Origin: Yinghuangia aomiensis
GTDB lineage: Bacteria > Actinomycetota > Actinomycetes > Streptomycetales > Streptomycetaceae
Direction of reading: 5' to 3'
Assembly: GCF_039542225.1 (NCBI RefSeq)
Contig: NZ_BAABHS010000021.1
Location: 62,001-126,000, forward strand
Length of the DNA: 64,000 bases
Under the pieces are notes generated by a model. That model ran no database searches and was not told where the DNA came from. It saw nothing but the letters and a program-made list of their open reading frames with translations. Of the stretch, positions 14,913 to 23,248 are shown one piece after another. How positions within the stretch are numbered: position 1 is the first letter of the stretch; each line of letters begins with the position of its first letter. Position numbers and translations under genes: made by a program.

Positions 14913-17333
14913 GTGGTGGCAAGGCTTGCGGAGAGCCTCGACAAGTATCAGCGCCGGAACGGCGCCAGCTACGCCGCGTTCAGTTTGCCGGTCTCCGAGC
15001 CCCTCTTGCACGGCAAGCTGCCGACGAAGGCCACGGAAACCGGCACCTACCGGGAGAACAGTGGCTACGCGGTCGTGCGCATACCCCGGGACTGCCAGGA
15101 CGGCTACGACCTGGTCAGTCTGCCGCCGGGGCTGCCCGAGGTCGCCGCCCTGCTGGGGGGCAACCAGGCCGATGCATCCGTGTCGGCACCCAAGAGACTT
15201 CGCACCTACGTCGTCGGTGCCAAGTCGGTGGACCTCATCACGGTGCCCCATGCGTGGGAGGCCGGCGCCTTGCCCCGGTTCTATCCACCGGCCGCCGAGG
15301 TGACGCCCTTCGCAGTCAAGGGACTGGTCGCCCAGCTCCAGCAGTTGCGAATCACGGCAGACAAAATGCGCGAGGACGATCCCGGGCGCTGGAACAGTCT
15401 CGCCGACCAGCAGAGCGCGTACTACGAAGCCCAGACGCGTCAAAGCGCCTATCCGCTCCCCTTGCGTGGCGCGCCGGTGTTCGAGAACGCGCAGCTCGCC
15501 AATCTGCACCGACTCCTGGACATCGTCGTGGACCGCGCGCCGGAGCTGGCCAAGAAGATCGGCCTACCGACCACGCACGAGGAACTGGACGCCTTTCTTC
15601 CCCAATTGACGCCCTCCGACCCGTATGGGCCCGACGTGGTTGTCCAGTTCGGAGATCCCAGCCGCGGCAACACGATCATCACGCATCCGCGCATGGTCGA
15701 CGCCTTCGGAGCCATCTTCGACGGGAGCCCGATGCCGGTCGGACTCGCGGAGGAAGTGTTCGGACATATGCGGGGCCTGCAACGGCGGCTGCCCATGGCG
15801 GACCTGTCGATCGACCCCGCGTCACTCGGAGCCTCCGTCGCCGAGCTCGAGGCCACCCTCCGCTCGTCCCTCGCGGAGTGGGACGCGCACCTCAACCCCG
15901 CGGGTCCTCCAGAGCGCTTCTCGGCGTTGCCCGACGAACGCACCCGCGACGAGCGGACGCGGCTGTTCAACCGGAACGCCGTGCATGTGGCGAAGGGGGA
16001 CGCGCGACCGAAGCCGGATCCCTTCGCAGGTCGCAGCCGTCGGGACGTCGCGGCGGCGCTGCTGTCCCCGATGGGGGTGAACCAGATGGCCAAGACCGTC
16101 GCCGAGCTCTGGTACCAGTTCATCGATGCCGACCTTATGAGCATCGGCAACGCCGACCACGACCTGCGCCGCCTGCTCCACCAACTGCCCGGCCACAGCG
16201 CGGTGATCCTGGATACCTGGACCGACATGATCGGGCCGGTGGACACGGAGCGACTCGCTGCGGCGCGCCGTGCCCAGGATTTCGAGTCCGGTTTCATCGA
16301 CTTCTTGCGAGGACTGGAGGACGACGGCAGCGGATGGGTCCGTGTCGACTCGCAGATCACCGCTCGCGCTGCCCAGAGGGTGCTGTCCGCGATGGGCAAA
16401 CCCGTACCACCGGTGCACGTGCTGGCCCGGCTCGTCGACGACCACGTCGACCGCCACGGGCTGGCGGCCCCCGTGCCGCCGCAGGATCCGGCGCCCGAGC
16501 GCGATTCCGCGCACACGGCCGTCGAAACGGTGGCGGTCACCGAGACGGACGTCGAGGTGGCCCGGACGCTGTCGGGAGGCTGGACGCCGTCGGCGGAATT
16601 CGTGGCGGCGGCCGCGACCATCAGCGCGGCCGAGAACCGGATGAGGGTCAACTCTCCAGGCATCGCCCGCGAAATCGTCACCCTGCAATCCCGCGTCGCG
16701 GCAACCCGCAAGAAATGGGTGGAAAGCGGCCGTCGGCTCGCCGCCTACGAAGCCGACCGAGAGCGGACACCCGAACAGACCGGCACTCCCGCGGAAGCAC
16801 TAGGCCGCGGCGCCGACCGCAAGCGAGGGACCCTGTTGCAGGCCTACGGGACGGCACGCGACCGCTACCGCAAGGAGGGGGCGTTCTTCACTACGGTGAC
16901 GACGAACGTCATGTCTTCCGCCATCGGAAGGGAGGCGATCGCCCAGCAGCGTTTCGTCCAAGGACGCCCGGCGCCGGACTTCGACATCCCCGCGGACCTG
17001 CTCGCCATACGTCGCGAGATCCTCCTGGAGGACGAAGAGGGCGGAGCATCCGGTGCGGTGCCCTCACCGTCCGGCGTCGACCATTCGCCCCCACACGCCC
17101 CGGGTCCGCCGGAGCCGCGGCCGGTTCGCAACACGGCCGCGTCGGCGGACCCGGCGCACTTCGCCGCCGTAGCCGCCGCTCAGGGCATCCGCGCCGTTTC
17201 GCCGACCAAGCCGCCCCTCCGGCGCGCACAGCCGGAACCGTGGCCCTCCTCGGCTCCCGGCGGGTCGGTCAACGGTTCCCTCCGCCCTGACCAGGACCGC
17301 GGAGTCGGCCCGTATTGGGAACGGTCGAAGTGA
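14913..17333 (+). CDS. Large protein of unknown function (806 residues)
   Basis: I do not recognise this protein. The GTG at 14913 has a GGAGG ribosome site 8 bases upstream. There is no signal peptide or membrane segment, so it is probably cytoplasmic. Residues 1-550 look globular (for example YLVSLP-like and WYQFIDADLMSIGNADHDLRRLL segments). Residues about 575-665 are charged and helical (VTLQSRVAATRKKWVESGRRL), probably a coiled coil. The C-terminal 110 residues are Pro/Ser/Ala-rich and disordered. No nucleotide-binding or catalytic motif is obvious. It sits alone between zur and a convergent gene 27 bases away and interrupts an otherwise conserved region. Confidence 0.85.
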   Translation: MVARLAESLDKYQRRNGASYAAFSLPVSEPLLHGKLPTKATETGTYRENSGYAVVRIPRDCQDGYDLVSLPPGLPEVAALLGGNQADASVSAPKRLRTYVVGAKSVDLITVPHAWEAGALPRFYPPAAEVTPFAVKGLVAQLQQLRITADKMREDDPGRWNSLADQQSAYYEAQTRQSAYPLPLRGAPVFENAQLANLHRLLDIVVDRAPELAKKIGLPTTHEELDAFLPQLTPSDPYGPDVVVQFGDPSRGNTIITHPRMVDAFGAIFDGSPMPVGLAEEVFGHMRGLQRRLPMADLSIDPASLGASVAELEATLRSSLAEWDAHLNPAGPPERFSALPDERTRDERTRLFNRNAVHVAKGDARPKPDPFAGRSRRDVAAALLSPMGVNQMAKTVAELWYQFIDADLMSIGNADHDLRRLLHQLPGHSAVILDTWTDMIGPVDTERLAAARRAQDFESGFIDFLRGLEDDGSGWVRVDSQITARAAQRVLSAMGKPVPPVHVLARLVDDHVDRHGLAAPVPPQDPAPERDSAHTAVETVAVTETDVEVARTLSGGWTPSAEFVAAAATISAAENRMRVNSPGIAREIVTLQSRVAATRKKWVESGRRLAAYEADRERTPEQTGTPAEALGRGADRKRGTLLQAYGTARDRYRKEGAFFTTVTTNVMSSAIGREAIAQQRFVQGRPAPDFDIPADLLAIRREILLEDEEGGASGAVPSPSGVDHSPPHAPGPPEPRPVRNTAASADPAHFAAVAAAQGIRAVSPTKPPLRRAQPEPWPSSAPGGSVNGSLRPDQDRGVGPYWERSK

Positions 17334-17360
17334 CCTGCCCCGCCGGGACGCGGTGGCGCC

Positions 17361-18182
17361 TTACTCGTACGGTTCCTTCGGCGTCGGAATCCGGTCGGCC
17401 TTCGTTGCCGTCAGCGCCGGGATGGTGCTTTCCGACGCCGGAGGACCGTCCGACTTGAGCCACGTGCCGGTGACCTGGACCCAGGCGTCGGTCGGCGGCG
17501 CGGCCATCCCGTGGATCTCGACCTTGCGGACGGTCGCGTCGGCGGCACAGCAGCTGATGACCAGGCGGGTCACGTACCAGGTGCCGTTGGCGCCGGGCGT
17601 CACGAAGCCGGTGAGCCGCACGTTGTGGCCGTTGAGGGTGTCGGCGGTGTCCCACACGGCGCGGACGCTGTAGTCCCCGATGGTCATGTCGAGCGGGTCG
17701 CCCGGGGGCAGCGCCGGGAAGCCCGCGTCGACGGTCTTGGCGGCGGGCTTGGCGACCACGTTGTCGGAGCGCTCCGCGGTGTAGGAGCCGAGCGCCGGCG
17801 GGGCGATGAGGAACAGCGCTATCACCGGAAGGCACAGCAGCCAGGCGACGCGCGGGCCTTGGCTGTGGTCGTGGCCGTGGCTGCCCCCGGAAGCGGCGTG
17901 CTCGTCGTCTCCGGCGTGCTCGTGGCCTTCGTGCCCGGCGTGGTCTTCGTGCCCGTGCGTGTCGCGGTGGTGCTCCTCCCCCGCGGGCTGTTCGTGCTTG
18001 CGCAGGATTCCGTCGCGGACCACGCCGATCAGGCCGACCAGCAGCAGGATCGCGCCCGCGGCGATGAGGGCGGGCCGCAGCCCGGCCTTGACGTAGCGCA
18101 GGTACATTTCGCCGCCGAGCGAGATCCGCAGCAGCGCGGCGCCGATCAGGACGAGGACGACGGACTGGACGTCGCGCTTCAC
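17361..18182 (-). CDS. TIGR03943/DUF1980 family membrane protein
   Basis: A 273-residue protein with two N-terminal hydrophobic helices (SVVLVLIGAALLRISLGGEMYL and ALIAAGAILLLVGLIGVV), a histidine/aspartate-rich loop (about residues 65-105), a third helix (VAWLLCLPVIALFLIAPPALG) and an extracytoplasmic domain with a conserved SCC motif. The family is found almost always beside the DUF318 permease, as here: its GTG overlaps the permease stop by 4 bases. The biochemical role is unknown; the His-rich loop suggests metal handling. Confidence 0.88.
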   Translation of the reverse strand: MKRDVQSVVLVLIGAALLRISLGGEMYLRYVKAGLRPALIAAGAILLLVGLIGVVRDGILRKHEQPAGEEHHRDTHGHEDHAGHEGHEHAGDDEHAASGGSHGHDHSQGPRVAWLLCLPVIALFLIAPPALGSYTAERSDNVVAKPAAKTVDAGFPALPPGDPLDMTIGDYSVRAVWDTADTLNGHNVRLTGFVTPGANGTWYVTRLVISCCAADATVRKVEIHGMAAPPTDAWVQVTGTWLKSDGPPASESTIPALTATKADRIPTPKEPYE

Positions 18183-19270
18183 AGGAGCCACCACCCCACG
18201 GCGATGCTGGTGGCCACGGCGACGACGAAGGTGGCCGTGGAGAACCGGACGGCGAAGCCCTTGCCGAACGTGCCGGACTGCAGGGCGATCAGCTTCACGT
18301 CGACCATCGGGCCGACGACCATGAACGCCAGCTTCGCGGTCGGCGAGAAGCCGGACAGCGAGGCGGCGACGAACGCGTCGGCCTCCGAGCACACCGCCAG
18401 AACGACGGCGAGGAATGCCAGCGCGACGATGCCGAACCACCAGTGGCCGGACACCGCGTTGATGATGTCCTTCGGCACCGTCACGTTGAGCGTCGCCGCG
18501 GTGGTCGCACCGACCACGAGGAACCCGCCCGCGTGCAGGAAGTCGTGCTGCATGCCGGTGCGGAAGTCCTCCCAGCGGGATCCCGAGCCGGGCTCGGTGA
18601 AGCGGCGCGGGATGCGCAGCCATTCGGTCTTGCCGAAGCGGATCCACAGCCAGCCCATGACCACGGACGTGGCGAGCGATGCGGCGAACCGGGCGACGAC
18701 CATTTCCGGCCGGCCGGGGAAGGCGACCGCGGTGGCGGTCAGCACGATCGGGTTGATCGCGGGCGCGGAGAGCAGGAAGGCGAGCGCCGCCGCGGGTGCC
18801 ACGCCGCGGGCCATCAGGCCGCCCGCGACCGGCACGGACGCGCATTCGCAGCCGGGCAGCACGGCGCCGGCCGCACCCGCGATCGGCACCGCGAGGGCCT
18901 GGTTGCGGGGCAGCACCTTGGTGAACACCGACGGCGGGACGAACGCGGTGATCGCCGCGGAGATGACCGTGCCGAGCACCAGGAACGGCAGTGCCTGCAC
19001 GGCGATCGCGACGAAGACCGTGCTCCACGCCTGGATCGCGCGGGAGTCGAGCCGGTCGGTGATCCACGTCTGGCCGATCAGCAGCAAGAACAGTCCGGCG
19101 ACGAACAGTTCGAGCTGACCGGGCCGCCACGGCCGGCGTGCGGCGGTGGCGGCCCCGATGCCTTCGGGCCGCTCGGAGGCGGGCTCCCCTGGGGCCGTGG
19201 CGGCGGGCGGCGCCGACCCGCTCGGGGGCGCGCCTCGGGGAGGCATGGTCTGCTCGGACATGCGGTTCAT
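18179..19270 (-). CDS. DUF318/ArsP_1-type permease
   Basis: A 363-residue permease with eight or more membrane helices and the family motif LPGCECASVPVAGGLM, then SAPAINPIVLTATAVAF and a late PMVDVKLIAL segment. Relatives include methylarsenite exporters, but most members with a DUF1980 partner have no assigned substrate. Start candidates are 19270, 19261 and 19246; 19270 is used because GGAT lies 6 bases upstream. The first 60 residues are a Pro/Ala-rich cytoplasmic tail. It sits 64 bases downstream of uppS and forms a two-gene unit with the DUF1980 gene. Confidence 0.88.
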   Translation of the reverse strand: MNRMSEQTMPPRGAPPSGSAPPAATAPGEPASERPEGIGAATAARRPWRPGQLELFVAGLFLLLIGQTWITDRLDSRAIQAWSTVFVAIAVQALPFLVLGTVISAAITAFVPPSVFTKVLPRNQALAVPIAGAAGAVLPGCECASVPVAGGLMARGVAPAAALAFLLSAPAINPIVLTATAVAFPGRPEMVVARFAASLATSVVMGWLWIRFGKTEWLRIPRRFTEPGSGSRWEDFRTGMQHDFLHAGGFLVVGATTAATLNVTVPKDIINAVSGHWWFGIVALAFLAVVLAVCSEADAFVAASLSGFSPTAKLAFMVVGPMVDVKLIALQSGTFGKGFAVRFSTATFVVAVATSIAVGWWLL

Positions 19271-19334
19271 GCTGGCATCCAAAGACCCGTGCCACCGGCA
19301 CATTCACCCGCGCGTGGCGCGTTTTGCCCTGGGT

Positions 19335-20291
19335 TTACCGGGATTTCGACTCGACGGGAGCTTCCGCTTCGGCGCCGTCCGGACCGTCCGCGGCCGCCGC
19401 CGGGGCGGTGTCGGGCGCCTCGCCGGACGCCGTGGAGACGACGTTCGGCAGCGCGCCGCCGTAGCGGCGGTCGCGGGCCACGTACGACTCGACGGCCTTC
19501 CACATGTGGGTGCGGTCGAAATCCGGCCACAGCACGTTGTCGAACACCATCTCGGCGTACGCCGACTGCCACAGCAGGAAGTTCGACGTCCGCTGCTCGC
19601 CCGACGAGCGGATGAACAGGTCGACGTCGGGCATGTCCGGCTCGTCGAGGTACTTCGCGAACAGCGACTCGTCGATCTTCTTCGGGTCGACCTTGCCGTC
19701 GCGCACGTCCTGCGCCAGCGCAGCCGCCGCGTCGACGATCTCGGCGCGGCCTCCGTAGTTGATGCACATGGCGAGCGTCAGGCGCGTGTTGTCCTTGGTG
19801 CGCTCTTCGGCGATCTCGAGTTCCCTGATGACGCTCTTCCACAGCCGGGGGCGCCGCCCGCACCAGCGGATGCGCACACCCAGCTCGTCCATCTCGTCGA
19901 TCCGGCGGTGGATCGTGTCGATGTTGAAGCCCATGAGGAACTTGACCTCTTCGGGCGAGCGCTTCCAGTTCTCGGTGGAGAACGCGTACGCCGAGATGTA
20001 CTCGACGCCGATCTGCGCGGCGCCCTCGACGACGTCGAACAGCGACGCCTCGCCCGCGGTGTGCCCGTCGGTGCGGGCCAGCCCGCGCTCCTTGGCCCAG
20101 CGGCCGTTGCCGTCCATGACGAGCGCGACGTGCCGGGGCACGGCGTCGGCCGGGAAGACCGGCGGCTGGACGCCGCCCGCGTGCGGCTTGGGGTCGCGGT
20201 ACTCGTGCGGGTGGCGCACGCCCGACCGGGCGGCGGGCCTCGCCCTTCTCCGGAGGATGGGCAGTCCGAATCGGCCGCGTGCCTGACTCAC
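19335..20291 (-). CDS. uppS: Isoprenyl transferase (undecaprenyl diphosphate synthase type)
   Basis: A 318-residue cis-prenyltransferase making the polyprenyl carrier lipid for cell-wall synthesis. Catalytic features are VMDGNGRWAKERGL (essential Asp), YAFSTENWKR, and the C-terminal DLFIRSSGEQRTSNFLLWQSAYAEM. The GTG at 20291 overlaps the recO stop by 4 bases. The first 60 residues (Arg-rich) and the last 35 (acidic Ala-rich) extend beyond the core; similar tails occur in actinobacterial members. Confidence 0.95.
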   Translation of the reverse strand: MSQARGRFGLPILRRRARPAARSGVRHPHEYRDPKPHAGGVQPPVFPADAVPRHVALVMDGNGRWAKERGLARTDGHTAGEASLFDVVEGAAQIGVEYISAYAFSTENWKRSPEEVKFLMGFNIDTIHRRIDEMDELGVRIRWCGRRPRLWKSVIRELEIAEERTKDNTRLTLAMCINYGGRAEIVDAAAALAQDVRDGKVDPKKIDESLFAKYLDEPDMPDVDLFIRSSGEQRTSNFLLWQSAYAEMVFDNVLWPDFDRTHMWKAVESYVARDRRYGGALPNVVSTASGEAPDTAPAAAADGPDGAEAEAPVESKSR

Positions 20292-21040
20292 GATGAACGC
20301 TCCACCAGTTTCAGCGAGCGGATACCCCGCTCCAGATGCCATTGCAGATATGCGGCCACCAGGCCGCTGCCCTCGCGCCGGACCCGCGGTGCGGTGGCGT
20401 CGGCGCCCGCCCAGTCGCCGGTCAACAGCGCGCCGAGCAGATCGAGGGCCTCGGGAGAGGGTACGACGGATCCGGCCGGACGGCAGTCCCCGCACACGGC
20501 TCCGCCGCCCTGGACGGAGAAGAACCGGTGCGGTCCGACCAGGCCGCAGCGGGCGCAGTCGCCGAAGCTGGGGGCGTATCCGGCGACCGCGAGCGAGCGC
20601 AGCAGGAAGGCGTCGAGGACCAGCGCGGGCTCGTGCGCCCCGCCGGCCAGGGTCCGGAGCGCGCCGATGAGCAGCAAGTACTGCTGGAGCGCCGGTTCAC
20701 CCTCGTGGTCGGTGAGGCGTTCGGCGGTCTCCAGGATCGCGGTGCCGGCGGTGTAGGCCGGGTAGTCGGCAACGAGCACGCCGCCGAACGCGGACAGCGT
20801 CTCGACCTGCGTGATCGACGGCAGCCCGCGGCCGGGGAATTCGCTGCCCTTGGCGAAGAACTGGATGTCGACGTGCGCGAACGGTTCGACGCGGGCGCCG
20901 AACTTCGACTTGGTCCGCCGCACCCCGCGCGCCACGGCCCTTATCCGCCCGTGCCCCCGGGTGAGCAAGGTGATGATCCGGTCGGCCTCGCCCAGCTTCT
21001 GGGTACGCAGCACGACACCCTCGTCACGGTAGAGACTCAC
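20288..21040 (-). CDS. recO: DNA repair protein RecO
   Basis: A 250-residue recombination mediator that loads RecA with RecR. The N-terminal OB fold starts at SLYRDEGVVLRTQKLGEADRI, and the C-terminal zinc finger shows CARCG and CGDC. Length is normal. The GTG at 21040 is preferred over the long upstream extension because homology starts there and a GATAAT -10 ends 6 bases before it. Translationally coupled to uppS, as in other actinobacteria. Confidence 0.95.
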   Translation of the reverse strand: MSLYRDEGVVLRTQKLGEADRIITLLTRGHGRIRAVARGVRRTKSKFGARVEPFAHVDIQFFAKGSEFPGRGLPSITQVETLSAFGGVLVADYPAYTAGTAILETAERLTDHEGEPALQQYLLLIGALRTLAGGAHEPALVLDAFLLRSLAVAGYAPSFGDCARCGLVGPHRFFSVQGGGAVCGDCRPAGSVVPSPEALDLLGALLTGDWAGADATAPRVRREGSGLVAAYLQWHLERGIRSLKLVERSS

Positions 21041-21046
21041 GCACCC

Positions 21047-21052
21047 ATTATC
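21047..21052 (-). promoter_or_regulatory. -10 element for leaderless recO-uppS transcript
   Basis: GATAAT on the minus strand ends exactly 6 bases before the recO GTG, with no ribosome site between. This is the clearest leaderless promoter in the window. Confidence 0.6.
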
Positions 21053-21351
21053 GACCCGGGGTCCGACGCTCCGGACCGCGCGACGGCGAAGCGCTCGACG
21101 GGCGCGGTGTCGTGGGACCGATCGCGACACCCGGGGAGGACCAGGGGAGGTGGGCGGATTCGCGAGGGGTGGCGCGTGATGGCCCGCGCGACGGCGGGCA
21201 TGGGGTGGCGCGGCAAGGGGAGGTACCGCGCGGGCCAAGGCGCGGGGCAGAGGCGCGAACAGCCTGCGCAGGCGGCGCGCGGGTGGGGTGCGGGTGGGGT
21301 GCGAAGCCGTGACATCGGCTGCCCGGGCCCCACCACCCCCCTCCCCCCGTC
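21053..21351. other. GC-rich intergenic region with a duplicated 11-mer
   Basis: No gene is supported in the roughly 300 bases between recO and the TerB-like gene. The 11-base unit GCGGGTGGGGT occurs twice in tandem at 21279-21300. A C-rich tract follows just downstream of the TerB-like gene. Confidence 0.4.
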
Positions 21352-21972
21352 CTACAGCGGCATGTGGCCCGCGGCCTCGTCCAGGACGCGGTCGATTTCC
21401 GGGCGGGTGAGGCCCAGGCGGTTGCCCGCGGTGAGGAGCATGTCGAGTTCGAGGGTGCGGTAGGGGCCGTCGGCGACGGCGATGCGGGCGGCGACGGCGA
21501 CGAGGCGGGCGCATCCCTCGGGGGCGAGGTGGTCGGCGAGGGCGTCCAGGGAGTCGTCGGGGTCGTCGTCGGGGTCGTAGGCGCGCAGGTCCGCGTCGAG
21601 GACGGTGTCGGTGTAGGCGCCGAGGCCGGTGTCGCGGACGGCCGCGACGGCGGCGGCGCGGGCCGCCGGGGACGACTCGCCGCCCGCGACCAGGGCGGCG
21701 GCGGCGAGGGAGCGGGTGGCCTCGCGCAGCAGTCCGGTGAGGCGCCGCGCGGTGGGGACGACCAGGACCGCGCGGGCGAAGTCGATCCGGCACACCGCGC
21801 ACTTGACGCTGCCGAGGGCTTTCGACACGGGGAACATCGGCAGCCCCGCGAGCATGAACCACCGTCTGCCGACGCCGTATTGGTATCTGCGGTCACCACC
21901 GCATTCCGGGCAGAAGAACTCGCCGTCGTCGAGCACCGTCCGGATTTGCCGGACCCCCACGATGACCACCAT
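21352..21972 (-). CDS. Zinc-ribbon/TerB-like protein
   Basis: A 206-residue protein. The N-terminal 75 residues hold a split zinc ribbon (CPECG and CAVC) around a hydrophobic WFMLAGLPMFPV segment. The C-terminal part (about residues 85-205) is helical and resembles the TerB/DjlA fold, with acidic residues in RIAVADGPYRTLELDML. TerB-like domains are linked to metal binding and membrane stress, but no other ter genes are near. The ATG at 21972 has GGGGAG 7 bases upstream. The function here is unknown. Confidence 0.8.
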   Translation of the reverse strand: MVVIVGVRQIRTVLDDGEFFCPECGGDRRYQYGVGRRWFMLAGLPMFPVSKALGSVKCAVCRIDFARAVLVVPTARRLTGLLREATRSLAAAALVAGGESSPAARAAAVAAVRDTGLGAYTDTVLDADLRAYDPDDDPDDSLDALADHLAPEGCARLVAVAARIAVADGPYRTLELDMLLTAGNRLGLTRPEIDRVLDEAAGHMPL

Positions 21973-22055
21973 GGCGTGGCTCCCCTGCACCTCGGCCGCG
22001 ACGCGCCAACGCGCTTCCGCGTTCGATGGTGGCACAGTTTTCACCACGCGTCATC

Positions 22056-22081
22056 AAGTAGGCACATAGAGCTACCTACTT
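22056..22081. repeat. Inverted repeat upstream of the TerB-like gene
   Basis: AAGTAGG (22056-22062) and CCTACTT (22075-22081) are separated by 12 bases in an AT-richer patch about 85 bases before the TerB-like start. The shape suits a dimeric regulator site. Confidence 0.4.
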
Positions 22082-22089
22082 CGTGGGTG

Positions 22090-22149
22090 CCGCCGCGGCC
22101 CCGCCCGGAAGAGCAGGGAACCGGGCGGGGTCGGGCGGGGCCGCGGCGG
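22090..22149 (-). terminator. Terminator downstream of the TauD-type gene
   Basis: An 18-bp perfect GC stem (22090-22107 with 22132-22149) encloses 24 bases that can form a competing shorter pairing. It lies 22 bases past the dioxygenase stop. Confidence 0.65.
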
Positions 22150-22171
22150 GGCCGAGCACGGCCGCCCCGGG

Positions 22172-23080
22172 TCAGAACGGGCGGTCGCCGAGGATCGCCG
22201 CGCGTTCCATGACGCGGATGTCCGGGTGGTAGTCGTTGGCCGCGTAGTGCGCCGTGGCACGGTTGTCCCAGATCGCGACCGAGTCCGCCGCCCACCGGAA
22301 CCGCACCTGGTACTCGGGGTAGCTCGCCTGCTTGAACAGGTACGCCAGCAGCTCTTCGCTCTCGTCGTCCGGCAGTCCGACGATGTGCTCGGTGAAGATC
22401 TCGTTGACGAACAGCGTCTTGCGCCCGGTCACCGGGTGGGTGCGCACGACCGGGTGCTCCACGGCCGGGAATTCGGCCCGCATCGCGGCGAACCGCTCGG
22501 CGTCCATGGACATCCCGAAGGAGAACGCGAAGTCGTGGACGGCGGTGAGCCCGTCGATGCGCTCCCGCACGTCCGCGGGCAGGTTGTCGTACGCCGCGGC
22601 CAAGTCGGACCACAGCGTGTCCCCGCCGAACTCGGGCACCTCGACCGCGCGCAGCACCGAGCCCAGCGCGGGCTCCGCGCGCCACGTGACATCGGTGTGC
22701 CAGATGTTCTCGACGCCGACCATCGAGGCGTCCTTGGCGAACCGCACGACCTCCGGCACGTCGCCCTGGGCGAGGAACGGGTGGACCTCCAACTCGCCCC
22801 ACAGCTGAGCGAACGCGCGGTGCTGCGCGGAGGTGATGGGCTGGTCGCGGAAGAACAGCACTTTCCATTCCAGCAGCGCGCGGTCGAGTTCGGCGAAGAG
22901 TTCGGGGCCGACAGGTTCGCGCAGGTCGACGCCGTGGATCTCGGCGCCGATCAGCGGTCCGCAGGGCCGCAGCTCGAACAGCTCGTAGGGGGCGGTGACT
23001 TCGCCCGCGGGCAGGCGGTGCAGGACGCGCGTGCCGAGTGCGGTGCGGCGCTCGGCGACGCGGTTGCGGATGGTGGTCAT
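22172..23080 (-). CDS. TauD/TfdA family Fe(II)/2-oxoglutarate dioxygenase
   Basis: A 302-residue non-haem iron oxygenase. The metal triad is visible as WHTDVTW (His and Asp, about residues 127-130) and the distal His in RATAHYAANDYHP, with the 2-oxoglutarate-binding Arg following in RVMERAAI. Family members oxidise taurine, alkyl sulfates or related substrates, often for sulfur supply. No transporter or sulfur gene is adjacent, so the substrate is open. The ATG has GGAGG 6 bases upstream. Confidence 0.92.
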   Translation of the reverse strand: MTTIRNRVAERRTALGTRVLHRLPAGEVTAPYELFELRPCGPLIGAEIHGVDLREPVGPELFAELDRALLEWKVLFFRDQPITSAQHRAFAQLWGELEVHPFLAQGDVPEVVRFAKDASMVGVENIWHTDVTWRAEPALGSVLRAVEVPEFGGDTLWSDLAAAYDNLPADVRERIDGLTAVHDFAFSFGMSMDAERFAAMRAEFPAVEHPVVRTHPVTGRKTLFVNEIFTEHIVGLPDDESEELLAYLFKQASYPEYQVRFRWAADSVAIWDNRATAHYAANDYHPDIRVMERAAILGDRPF

Positions 23081-23190
23081 ACGGGGACCTCCCGAGAAGG
23101 GGATGCGCCGGAACGGGGGCGCATGGCGAGAGGTTAAGACACGTGACTTAAAGAGGGAAGGGGCACGTAGTTTTCGGCGGCAACCCGGAA

Positions 23191-23230
23191 ACGCCGGCGG
23201 CCCCGAGGAAGTCCTCGGGGCCGCCGGCGT
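23191..23230 (-). terminator. Terminator downstream of leuA
   Basis: A near-perfect 40-base palindrome with a stem of up to 19 bp (23191-23209 with 23212-23230) lies 19 bases after the leuA stop. Confidence 0.7.
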
Positions 23231-23248
23231 GCCGTGTTCGCGGGAAGA

